From Bacillota bacterium (GTDB lineage: Bacteria > Bacillota > Clostridia > Acetivibrionales > DTU013), in the NCBI GenBank assembly GCA_023409615.1, contig JAEYRF010000058.1, positions 1 through 6,765 on the forward strand: a stretch of 6,765 nucleotides of DNA, written 5' to 3'. Of the stretch, positions 1-6,171 are shown one piece after another. Below the pieces are notes generated by a model. The model searched no databases. It was not told the DNA's origin and saw nothing but the letters and a program-made list of their open reading frames with translations. The position numbers were made by a program, and so were the translations under genes. Position 1 is the first letter of the stretch. Each line of letters starts with the position of its first letter.

Positions 1-257
1 GTATAGGATAGAGTCATTATATCCTGCGATGAAATACCCATTTCACCCAAAGTTCTCAAAACTGCAGCCATTACATCAGCATTCTCTTCCTGTGCTGCTC
101 TTAATTGCTTATTTTCCGTGACAACTCCCAGCACCACGATAGCCATATCAGGCTGGGCATTAGCTCTACCTTTGCCTTCAACCTTTAGTCTGAAACTACA
201 AAGACCAGTTCCTGCCTGCATCCAAGGAGTAGGTAAACATGGATAGTAGTATGCCAT
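1..257 (-). CDS. SIMPL (DUF541) domain protein, N-terminal part, cut by left edge
   Basis: An open frame starts at the ATG at 255-257 and runs off the left end of the window, giving about 85 residues and no stop. The protein opens with MAYYYPCLPTPW, then LKVEGKGRANAQPDMAIVVLG, a long helix with AAQEENADVMAAVLRTLGEMG, then ISSQDIMTLSYT. This order (strand with V-x-G-x-G, A-x-P-D, a helix over an AQ-x-EN run, then GI-x-x-x-DI-x-T) is the usual start of SIMPL/DUF541 proteins, whose biochemical role is poorly known. Many family members have a signal peptide; none is visible here, so this one looks cytoplasmic. An AGAGG at 266-270, 8 nt upstream, supports the start, and an in-frame TGA lies just above it. 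It follows the isomerase gene after 138 nt, so it is probably a separate unit unrelated to the sugar genes. Family call fairly sure; function unknown. Confidence 0.8.
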   Translation of the reverse strand, partial: MAYYYPCLPTPWMQAGTGLCSFRLKVEGKGRANAQPDMAIVVLGVVTENKQLRAAQEENADVMAAVLRTLGEMGISSQDIMTLSY

Positions 258-283
258 CTTGGTTTCCTCTCATCCTGCATAAA

Positions 284-307
284 TTTACATACTACATAAT
301 ATGTAAA
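284..307. repeat. Perfect inverted repeat, possible operator
   Basis: TTTACATA (284-291) and TATGTAAA (300-307) are perfect 8-bp inverted arms around an 8-nt centre. The element sits 27 bp above the SIMPL start codon and overlaps its best promoter candidate. It is AT-rich with no G+C-rich stem or T-tract, so it fits a dimer-binding site better than a terminator. The cognate protein is not identified. Confidence 0.45.
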
Positions 308-317
308 CCATATGCAA
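289..317 (-). promoter_or_regulatory. Weak sigma-A-like promoter candidate for the SIMPL gene
   Basis: Read on the minus strand, TTGCAT (312-317) is followed after 17 bp by TAGTAT (289-294); matches to consensus are 3/6 and 4/6. An alternative -10, TATTAT (296-301), matches 5/6 but has no good -35. Either would start transcription roughly 20-35 nt before the ATG at 257. The whole 258-395 gap shows no intrinsic terminator for the upstream operon. The call rests on position and weak matches only. Confidence 0.3.
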
Positions 318-395
318 ACGCACACTACTATATAGAATAATTTTCCTACATCACTTTTCGTTTTCCATGTGCTCTATAACAATTCTTTCTAATAT

Positions 396-1811
396 TTATT
401 CTCTGTGTCTGTACACTTCCCAACCCAAATAATTGCCAAGGGCTTCTTCAAGTATGTCGGCACTCAAAGAGCGATTCATAGCCACATGATGCTCGAAGCC
501 ATTTTTGCTCATGTACTGTAGTAACTGCTGAAGACCATCAACCTTGCAAAGTGCAACTCCACCGGGAGTTCCAACCTGATCCTTCAGTAACTCACCCTCA
601 CCTATATAGGCTTTGATCTTTCCATTCTTATCGTCAGTTGTAATCTTAGCAAAGGTCATAGGTCCGTCTGTTACTTGAGCCTTACAGGCACCAAAGCATT
701 TATCAGCATCAATGGTAGCAGACAGTACATCCAGATTTGAGATTTCAATTTCAACATCGCCAAAGAAGCTCTTAGGGAAATTGGAGCAATGCAGGTTCAC
801 GCACTTATTTGTGTCATCAGTGAAGTTATTGTTCCAGTCAAGATATGCCGATGGTCTGCCGGAGGCAAGGTTCAATGCAAGCATGGTAAGTGCTCCGGTC
901 ACATCCATTTCGCATGCACTCGGGAGATGCTTCTCACCCATCATACTCATGGCCAGACATGTTGCACAGCCATAATTGTTCTGTATAGAGTCCCAGCATT
1001 GAATAGCACTGGCATCACATTCGTTCTCTCTTACCCAATTCTCCAGAACAATACAAAGTTTGGCCTGCTTCATCACTTTTTCATCTGAAATGAAGTCGGG
1101 AATTCTTCCATAAGCCCGAATTTCCTTGATTTTATCTCTTACTTCAACAGTCATTTCCATGGAAACTGCTTTAGATATGATATCTGACATATCCGCCACA
1201 CATACAGTTATTCCGGATGCCTGGAGCAGCTTTTCCGAGAACCGCACGGTATGGAACGGATCCGGTCTTGCTCCGATCGCTCCCAGTCTTGCTGTAGAAA
1301 CCCCCTTCACTACACGGCAAATAGCCCCAAATCTCTCAATGTTGGCAGTAAAAACATCACTGTTGATTTCACAAGTATGAAGAGTTGTGTTTGTAAATTT
1401 AATATTTCGCTGATAAAGGTTATTGCAAAGGGATAACTTACCGCAGAATGCATCTCTGCGATTGGCAATATCCATTTTATCCATGCTGTCGTCACAGGCC
1501 TGTACCAGTACAGGTACATCAAGCCTTGCAAGATCGATTGCTGTAGCTACACCAACCTCCTCTCCGAAGTTCGGCAGTATTACAATGATCCCATCAATTC
1601 TATCCCGGTTTTTCTTAAACAGCTCGGCACATATTTTTGCGTCTGAAAGTGTTCTAACAGCTCCCAGAGGCGTATCCTGTTCCGATACTATGATTGCTTC
1701 ACAGCCCATACTGCTTAATTTCTTAAGGATCTTCTCCCGCTCCTCAGTTACAAGATGTGCAGGGAAGAAACTGCGGTTTGTCACTATAACGCCAAAAGTA
1801 TTGTTTATCAT
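396..1811 (-). CDS. L-fucose/L-arabinose isomerase-family ketol isomerase; candidate D-apiose isomerase
   Basis: A 471-residue protein of the L-fucose isomerase superfamily, which interconverts aldoses and ketoses with a divalent metal, usually Mn2+. The N-terminal part (about 1-170) is a Rossmann-like region with GIIVILPNFGEE (74-85), as in other members. The C-terminal part carries the likely metal ligands: Glu301 (in CEMDVTGALTM), Asp325 (in YLDWNN) and a His in the HH pair 441-442. The Glu-Asp spacing of 24 equals that of Glu337/Asp361 in E. coli FucI. His341 in LHCSNFP is also typical of this branch. It is shorter than FucI (591 residues) and has about 19 cysteines, which suits an anaerobe. 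The ATG at 1809-1811 has AGGAGG at 1817-1822, 5 nt away. It is the last gene of the operon, 37 nt after the kinase. With no fuculose-phosphate aldolase present, L-fucose is an unlikely substrate; D-apiose to D-apulose is inferred from the neighbours. Family sure, substrate uncertain. Confidence 0.85.
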   Translation of the reverse strand: MINNTFGVIVTNRSFFPAHLVTEEREKILKKLSSMGCEAIIVSEQDTPLGAVRTLSDAKICAELFKKNRDRIDGIIVILPNFGEEVGVATAIDLARLDVPVLVQACDDSMDKMDIANRRDAFCGKLSLCNNLYQRNIKFTNTTLHTCEINSDVFTANIERFGAICRVVKGVSTARLGAIGARPDPFHTVRFSEKLLQASGITVCVADMSDIISKAVSMEMTVEVRDKIKEIRAYGRIPDFISDEKVMKQAKLCIVLENWVRENECDASAIQCWDSIQNNYGCATCLAMSMMGEKHLPSACEMDVTGALTMLALNLASGRPSAYLDWNNNFTDDTNKCVNLHCSNFPKSFFGDVEIEISNLDVLSATIDADKCFGACKAQVTDGPMTFAKITTDDKNGKIKAYIGEGELLKDQVGTPGGVALCKVDGLQQLLQYMSKNGFEHHVAMNRSLSADILEEALGNYLGWEVYRHRE

Positions 1812-1848
1812 ATAGACCTCCTAAAATTGATTTCTATCATATAAAGTG

Positions 1849-3345
1849 TCAAATACGCTCAGAAAGTGTACGCTTTATTGCATCCTTCCAACCCTTATAC
1901 AGTAATGCCCTTTCATCTTCCTTCATTCTGCTTTGGAATACTGTATCCGGATTTCTCAGCGCACTAATATCTCCAATATTGCTCCAAATACCCATAGACA
2001 ATCCTGCCATATATGCCGAGCCGATTGCTGAAAGCTCCTCGATCTTGTTTCTGACAACTGTAGTACCTAGAATATCCGCCTGAAACTGCATTAAGAAATC
2101 ATCCCTTGTAGGCCCTCCGTCAACACGGAGTTCTTTTAGATCTACTCCCGACTCTTTTTTCATCAGGTCAACAATATCTTTGATCTGATAGGCAATGGAC
2201 TCCTCAGCTGCTCTTACAATATGTGCCTTTTTAGTACCTCTTGTCATTCCTGTGATCGTTGCCCTTGCACCGGTGTCCCAGTATGGTGCGCTTAACCCTG
2301 CAAATGCAGGGACAAGATATACCCCTTCATTTCCACCAACGGAAGACGCCAGTTTTCCTGCCTCCATCGAACTTGCAATGAGTCCAAGGTCATCAACCAG
2401 CCATTTAATTGTTGCTCCCGTACAATTAATGTTACCTTCGAAAACATAACTCACCGTACCGTCAATCCCCCATGCCAGCGAGGTTACTAGTCCATTCCCG
2501 GAAAATAAAGGCTCTGTAACAATATTCATCATAAGTGATGAACCTGTTCCGTAGGTTGCCTTAACCATACCTTTCTCAACACAGCTCTGACCAAAAAGTG
2601 CCGCGTGAGAATCGCCCAAAACTCCACTAATAGGGATTTGCGATGTGAAGATCGGGTTTTCACAGGTATAACCAAAAATACTATTTGAGGACTTCACTTC
2701 CGGCAGCATGCATCTTGGTATGCTAAAGGCCGCAAGCAGCTCCTCATCCCACCTAAGTTCACTGATATCAAACAATTGTGTCCGGCTGGCATTGGAAAAA
2801 TCAGTTGCATGCACTTTCCCGCCTGTCAGATTCCATATAAGCCAGGCATCTATGTTTCCGCAAAGCAAATCTCCTGCTTCCGCTCTGCTTCTGGCTCCTT
2901 GAACATTTTCCAGAATCCAGCTTATTTTCGAAGCTGAAAAATATGGTGATAAAACAAGACCCGTTTTTTTTTGAATAATGTCTCCCAATCCGCGCTTAGA
3001 AAGTCTTGTGCAGATTTCATCACCTCTCTGGCATTGCCACACAATGGCATTATATACCGGTCTGCCGGTATTTCTATCCCATACCACAGCAGTTTCACGC
3101 TGGTTGCTGACAGCAATAGCCGCAATAGAGTCCTCTGTAATGCAGGCCTCACTTATTACTCCCCTTACAGCTTCTAAAGTATTGGAGTAAATTTCATCAG
3201 GATCATGCTCTACCCAGCCCGGCATTGGGTAATACTGATGATGGGCCACATTACGCCGGTGTACAAGCTTACCTGCACTGTCGAAAAGAACAGCTTTTGT
3301 TGCAGAGGTGCCTTGATCTATTGCCAGAATATACTTTTTCACCAT
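1849..3345 (-). CDS. FGGY carbohydrate kinase, glycerol-kinase-like; candidate D-apulose kinase
   Basis: A 498-residue cytoplasmic ATP-dependent sugar/polyol kinase with both FGGY halves. The N-terminal phosphate loop is DQGTSATKA (10-18), the second phosphate motif is YGTGSS (265-270), and the adenosine-side motif is LRVDGGPTRDDFLMQ (406-420). It aligns with E. coli GlpK almost without gaps up to the active site. Arg83, Glu84 (NQRET), Trp103, Tyr135 and the catalytic base Asp245 are kept. Two glycerol-pocket residues differ: Gln246 is Ser and Phe270 is Ser. The fructose-1,6-bisphosphate site is lost (Gly234 to Thr, Arg236 to Gln), and no histidine lies at the Bacillota HPr phosphorylation position near 232. 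Glycerol is therefore doubtful; a larger ketose such as D-apulose fits the operon. Start choice: the ATG at 3343-3345 has an AAGGTGAGG site 6 nt upstream and matches the GlpK N-terminus. A GTG at 3355-3357, overlapping the previous stop as GTGA, would add four residues. Erythrulose, xylulose or dihydroxyacetone are alternative substrates. Confidence 0.85.
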   Translation of the reverse strand: MVKKYILAIDQGTSATKAVLFDSAGKLVHRRNVAHHQYYPMPGWVEHDPDEIYSNTLEAVRGVISEACITEDSIAAIAVSNQRETAVVWDRNTGRPVYNAIVWQCQRGDEICTRLSKRGLGDIIQKKTGLVLSPYFSASKISWILENVQGARSRAEAGDLLCGNIDAWLIWNLTGGKVHATDFSNASRTQLFDISELRWDEELLAAFSIPRCMLPEVKSSNSIFGYTCENPIFTSQIPISGVLGDSHAALFGQSCVEKGMVKATYGTGSSLMMNIVTEPLFSGNGLVTSLAWGIDGTVSYVFEGNINCTGATIKWLVDDLGLIASSMEAGKLASSVGGNEGVYLVPAFAGLSAPYWDTGARATITGMTRGTKKAHIVRAAEESIAYQIKDIVDLMKKESGVDLKELRVDGGPTRDDFLMQFQADILGTTVVRNKIEELSAIGSAYMAGLSMGIWSNIGDISALRNPDTVFQSRMKEDERALLYKGWKDAIKRTLSERI

Positions 3346-3351
3346 ATTATG

Positions 3352-3360
3352 CCTCACCTT
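3352..3360 (-). promoter_or_regulatory. Ribosome binding site of the kinase gene
   Basis: AAGGTGAGG on the minus strand, 6 nt before the ATG at 3345. It spans the stop codon of the upstream transketolase subunit (3354-3356), so the two genes are probably translationally coupled. It favours the ATG over the GTG at 3357, which itself lies inside this site. Confidence 0.6.
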
Positions 3361-4301
3361 GTCCTCAGCATTTCTAACGCAATTTTGCAGATATTTTCAC
3401 CCGTCAGTCCATAGTGCTTGAATACTTCAAGGGATGATCCCGTTATTACTGTTTCATCAGGAAGACCAATGATCCTCATGGGAACAGGTTTATTTTGAAC
3501 TACCAGTTCAGAAACAGCCGCCCCCAAACCGCCATGAATACTGTGCTCTTCAACTGTAATGATGTATCCTGTATCTTTAGCTGCCTTCAGTACTGCTTCC
3601 TCATCAAGAGGCTTTAGCGTATGCATGTCAATAACCCTGGCATGAATACCCATATCATCTAGAAGCAGCGCTGCATCCAAGGCATACCTTACTGTCTCAC
3701 CCGTGCCAATTATTGTGATATCCGAACCCTCCGTCAGGAAGTTGGCCTTGCCAATTTTAAAAGGCGGGGCTTCGTTTTCATATACATCAGGCACTGCACT
3801 CCTGCCCATCCTGACATAAACAGGCCCATCATAATCCACCAGCGCCCTTGTCATCTGGCATGTTTGGGCAGCATCACTCGGCAGTATTACTGTAATCCCG
3901 GGAATTGCCCTCATAACGGCAATGTCCTGAAGGGAGTGATGAGAGGCCCCAAGAGCGCCATAGCTGACACCTCCGCTAACACCAATGATCTTAACATTTG
4001 TATTCGAATAAGCTACATCAACTTTTATCTGTTCAAGACTCCTGGCAGACAGAAAACATGCCGGCCCACAGACAAATGGCTTTTTCCCGCATGTGGCAAG
4101 ACCCGCGCCAATGCCAACCGAATCTTGTTCAGCAATGCCAACCTCCACATACTGCCCGGGAAATTTCTCTACAAATTTATCTAGCGTCACAGAGCCTCGG
4201 GCATCTGTTGCAAGCACAATAATATTCTTATCCTTTTCAGCTAATTGCAGCAATGTATCCGTAAAGGCTTTCCTGCATGATGCACCGTCTAAATTGCTCA
4301 T
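3354..4301 (-). CDS. Transketolase C-terminal subunit; candidate apulose-4-phosphate transketolase subunit B
   Basis: A 315-residue protein holding the pyrimidine-binding and C-terminal domains of a split thiamine-diphosphate transketolase; it must pair with the N-terminal subunit encoded directly upstream. Pyrimidine domain (about 7-170): Glu58 in VEVGIAEQD is the conserved Glu that activates the cofactor, and GASHHSLQDIAVMRAIPG (118-135) is the loop carrying the substrate-facing histidine (His121/122). The C-terminal domain (about 190-310) has the EEHSIHGGLGAAV motif (251-263) typical of transketolase and DXS proteins. The loop reads YGALGASHH, where common split transketolases have GPDG-[AP]-[ST]-HQ, which may mark a specialised substrate. 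Start: the ATG at 4299-4301 overlaps the previous TGA as ATGA and has GGAGGT 9 nt upstream. A TTG at 4305-4307 is only 3 nt from that site and is less likely. General pentose-phosphate transketolase is the alternative; the operon favours a dedicated catabolic enzyme. Confidence 0.9.
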   Translation of the reverse strand: MSNLDGASCRKAFTDTLLQLAEKDKNIIVLATDARGSVTLDKFVEKFPGQYVEVGIAEQDSVGIGAGLATCGKKPFVCGPACFLSARSLEQIKVDVAYSNTNVKIIGVSGGVSYGALGASHHSLQDIAVMRAIPGITVILPSDAAQTCQMTRALVDYDGPVYVRMGRSAVPDVYENEAPPFKIGKANFLTEGSDITIIGTGETVRYALDAALLLDDMGIHARVIDMHTLKPLDEEAVLKAAKDTGYIITVEEHSIHGGLGAAVSELVVQNKPVPMRIIGLPDETVITGSSLEVFKHYGLTGENICKIALEMLRTR

Positions 4302-5134
4302 TTGCAAGTTACCTCCATCAATTGTACATTCAGTTCATCAAGCGCCTTCACCATTTGTTCCTGTGACGGGACTCCATGATGCCATTTTGCATCATTTTCC
4401 ATGAATGTTACGCCTTTCCCCTTTATGGTATTTGCTATAACAAGATGTGGCCTTCCCCTGACAATAGGTATTTTACTGAAGGAATCAACCAACTCTGTCA
4501 TATCATTACCTGCTGTCTCAACAACTTCCCAGCCAAAGGCGCTCCATTTGTCCCGCAGACATTCCAGCTTCATTACATCTTCAGTAATCCCGCTGATTTG
4601 CAAACCATTTCTATCAATAATACCGATCAGATTATCAAGCTTGTAATTTGCCCCTGCCATAGCCGCTTCCCAGATGGAGCCCTCCGCCTGCTCACCGTCG
4701 CCCATCAGCACATATACCTTATAACCTTTACCATCCATTTTACCTGCCAGCGCCATACCCACACCTGTGGACAATCCATGCCCCAGAGCACCGGTATTCA
4801 TATTAACACCCGGCACCTTTATATTGGGGTGGCCTATGAGTCTTGAACCATATTGTGAAAAGGTGGCCAGTTCTTCTTTTGGAAAAAAACCCATATTGGC
4901 AAGAACAGTATAATATGCTTCCACGCTGTGACCCTTGCTTAAAATGAACCTGTCCCGTTCATTCCATTCGGGGTTTCGAGCGTCAAGGTGCATTATCCCG
5001 TAATGCAGCGCAACAATAATATCCGTGGCAGATAATGATCCGCCTGTGTGCCCCGTTTTTGCGTTATATATCATTTTGAGCAAATCAATCCGTGTCTCAA
5101 TAGCTCTTTTTTGAAGCTCCTTTATCTTGTCCAC
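4298..5134 (-). CDS. Transketolase N-terminal subunit; candidate apulose-4-phosphate transketolase subunit A
   Basis: A 278-residue protein forming the diphosphate-binding domain of a split transketolase, the usual length for such N-terminal subunits. The thiamine diphosphate/metal motif is GDGEQAEGS (145-153) with Asn176 in DRNG as the second metal ligand. Histidines known to line the transketolase active site are in place: His28 (TGHTGG), His69 (SKGHS), His102 (IGHPN), His119 (GALGHGLS) and His252 (KWHHGVP). With the downstream partner it would move a two-carbon ketol unit between sugars. Start: GTG at 5132-5134, with GGAGGA at 5141-5146 six nt upstream. The frame stays open to 5182, but that would add 16 residues (running through LLRSSKNNGG) encoded inside the regulator gene and lacking a good ribosome binding site. 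It lies 13 nt after the regulator gene and ends in the ATGA overlap with the C-terminal subunit gene. In the proposed pathway it cleaves apulose 4-phosphate; generic pentose-phosphate use cannot be excluded. Confidence 0.9.
   Translation of the reverse strand: MDKIKELQKRAIETRIDLLKMIYNAKTGHTGGSLSATDIIVALHYGIMHLDARNPEWNERDRFILSKGHSVEAYYTVLANMGFFPKEELATFSQYGSRLIGHPNIKVPGVNMNTGALGHGLSTGVGMALAGKMDGKGYKVYVLMGDGEQAEGSIWEAAMAGANYKLDNLIGIIDRNGLQISGITEDVMKLECLRDKWSAFGWEVVETAGNDMTELVDSFSKIPIVRGRPHLVIANTIKGKGVTFMENDAKWHHGVPSQEQMVKALDELNVQLMEVTCK
4311..4316 (-). promoter_or_regulatory. Ribosome binding site of transketolase C-terminal subunit
   Basis: GGAGGT on the minus strand, within the last codons of the N-terminal subunit gene. 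It is 9 nt from the ATG at 4301 and only 3 nt from the TTG at 4307, which decides for the ATG and the ATGA overlap. The arrangement should give near-equal amounts of the two subunits. Confidence 0.7.
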
Positions 5135-5140
5135 AGTGAT

Positions 5141-5146
5141 TCCTCC
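5141..5146 (-). promoter_or_regulatory. Ribosome binding site fixing the GTG start of transketolase N-terminal subunit
   Basis: GGAGGA on the minus strand, 6 nt before the GTG at 5134 and just after the TAA of the regulator gene (5148-5150). It is the only strong site here and rules out the longer reading from 5182. Confidence 0.75.
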
Positions 5147-5147
5147 G

Positions 5148-6149
5148 TTATTTTTTGAGCTTCTTAACAGTATCACGCTCAATGAATTTCGTACAAATCT
5201 CTATTTTACTTTGAATAAGACTGCCGTTTTTGCTTGTATCAATCAGATTTCTTACAGCCACTCTGCCAATTTCATACTGATACACCTTAACAGTGGTAAG
5301 GGCAGGTGATGATACCGTACAAAACGGTAAATCATCAAAGCCTACGATGGATATTTCATCGGGTATTTTAATACCATGCTTACGCATTGCTTTCATAGCA
5401 CCCAGTGCAATGATATCATTATCCGCCACAAATGCAGTCGGAAGCTTTGGATTGCCGGATAGGTACAAGTCCATATCTTTAAATGCGCCATCCATCGTCG
5501 GGAACAGATCAACCAGGAACTCCTGCCGCACTTCGAGGTTATTTCTGCACATTGCTGATTTATAGCCATTTCTGCGATCAGAAAAATTCTGAATCAAAAA
5601 TTTGCTTTGTAGGTACCCAATCTGCTCGTGGTTGTTTTCTACCAGGTAGTTAACAAGGTGAATAACTGAATCTGAATTATTCATTAAGACAGTATTAAAG
5701 CACAAATTATTGAACCACCCATCAACAACAACCAGCGGCGCCACAGCATTCTTAAAAGCCTTTACATCTTCTTCTGACAACTCCGTGGCTAAAAGTAAAA
5801 TACCTGAGCTGCTGTCGTTGAGTATTTGATCACGCTGCCTTTTAAAATCAGGATCACTTTCTACCAGATTAGTCACAATAGTCTCATAGCCCTCTGCATT
5901 TCCAGCAGTTACTACGCCTTGTATCAAAGGTTCAAAAAATGGATTGTCCGAAAATATGTGCCCCAATTTCTTATAAATAACAAATTTAATATTCGACATT
6001 TTTACCTTATTATATCCACTCTCACGGGCAGCATTTTGAATAATCTCGACAGTCTTTTTATTCACGCCTTTTTTGTTGTTCAGCGCATTTGAAACAGTGG
6101 CTGCTGAAAAACCTGTAATTTCACTAAGGTGTTTAATACTTGGTTTCAA
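5148..6149 (-). CDS. LacI-family transcriptional regulator of the sugar operon
   Basis: A 333-residue regulator of normal LacI/GalR length. Residues 1-47 are the helix-turn-helix (KHLSEITGFSAATVSNALNNKKGVNKKTVEIIQNAARESGY), with recognition helix around 16-24. Residues from about 54 form the periplasmic-binding-protein-like effector domain, with PFFEPLIQGVV (70-80), the strongly conserved AFVADNDIIALGAMKAM (239-255) and PDEISIVGFDDLPF (263-276). The linker after GYNK lacks the P-x-x-x-A-[RK]-x-L hinge-helix signature of LacI/PurR, so minor-groove contact may differ. The start is TTG at 6147-6149, directly preceded by an in-frame TAA, so no longer start exists; an AGAGGG lies 9 nt upstream. 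It is located between the hydrolase and the transketolase genes, 22 nt after one and 13 nt before the other, so it is co-transcribed and likely autoregulated. The effector is expected to be a sugar or phosphorylated intermediate of the pathway. No matching operator was found inside the window; it may lie above the operon's first gene. Confidence 0.92.
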   Translation of the reverse strand: MKPSIKHLSEITGFSAATVSNALNNKKGVNKKTVEIIQNAARESGYNKVKMSNIKFVIYKKLGHIFSDNPFFEPLIQGVVTAGNAEGYETIVTNLVESDPDFKRQRDQILNDSSSGILLLATELSEEDVKAFKNAVAPLVVVDGWFNNLCFNTVLMNNSDSVIHLVNYLVENNHEQIGYLQSKFLIQNFSDRRNGYKSAMCRNNLEVRQEFLVDLFPTMDGAFKDMDLYLSGNPKLPTAFVADNDIIALGAMKAMRKHGIKIPDEISIVGFDDLPFCTVSSPALTTVKVYQYEIGRVAVRNLIDTSKNGSLIQSKIEICTKFIERDTVKKLKK

Positions 6150-6158
6150 TTAACCACA

Positions 6159-6164
6159 CCCTCT
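6159..6164 (-). promoter_or_regulatory. Ribosome binding site of the LacI-family gene (TTG start)
   Basis: AGAGGG on the minus strand, in the 22-nt gap after the hydrolase stop and 9 nt before the TTG at 6149. Both the modest match and the TTG codon suggest the regulator is made at a low level compared with the enzymes. Confidence 0.5.
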
Positions 6165-6171
6165 CTCAATG

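Noticed and set aside
258..395. Intrinsic terminator after the isomerase gene
   Set aside because: No G+C-rich stem followed by a T-run is present in the 138-nt gap. The only clear hairpin arms are the AT-rich 284-307 repeat without a T-tract.
1847..1852. Perfect TTGACA (minus strand) as an internal promoter for the isomerase gene
   Set aside because: It overlaps the kinase stop codon. No acceptable -10 hexamer occurs at 16-18 bp; the best are 3/6 and fall on or beside the ribosome binding site, leaving almost no leader.
1849..3345. True glycerol kinase (glpK)
   Set aside because: Two glycerol-contact residues and the FBP and HPr regulatory positions are changed, and no glycerol facilitator or glycerol-3-phosphate dehydrogenase gene is nearby.
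396..5134. L-fucose pathway or sulfoquinovose transketolase (sulfo-TK) pathway
   Set aside because: The fucose route needs fuculose-phosphate aldolase, which is absent. The sulfo-TK route has no sugar kinase step, while a kinase sits between the transketolase and isomerase genes here, and no sulfo-sugar dehydrogenase or sulfoquinovosidase is seen.
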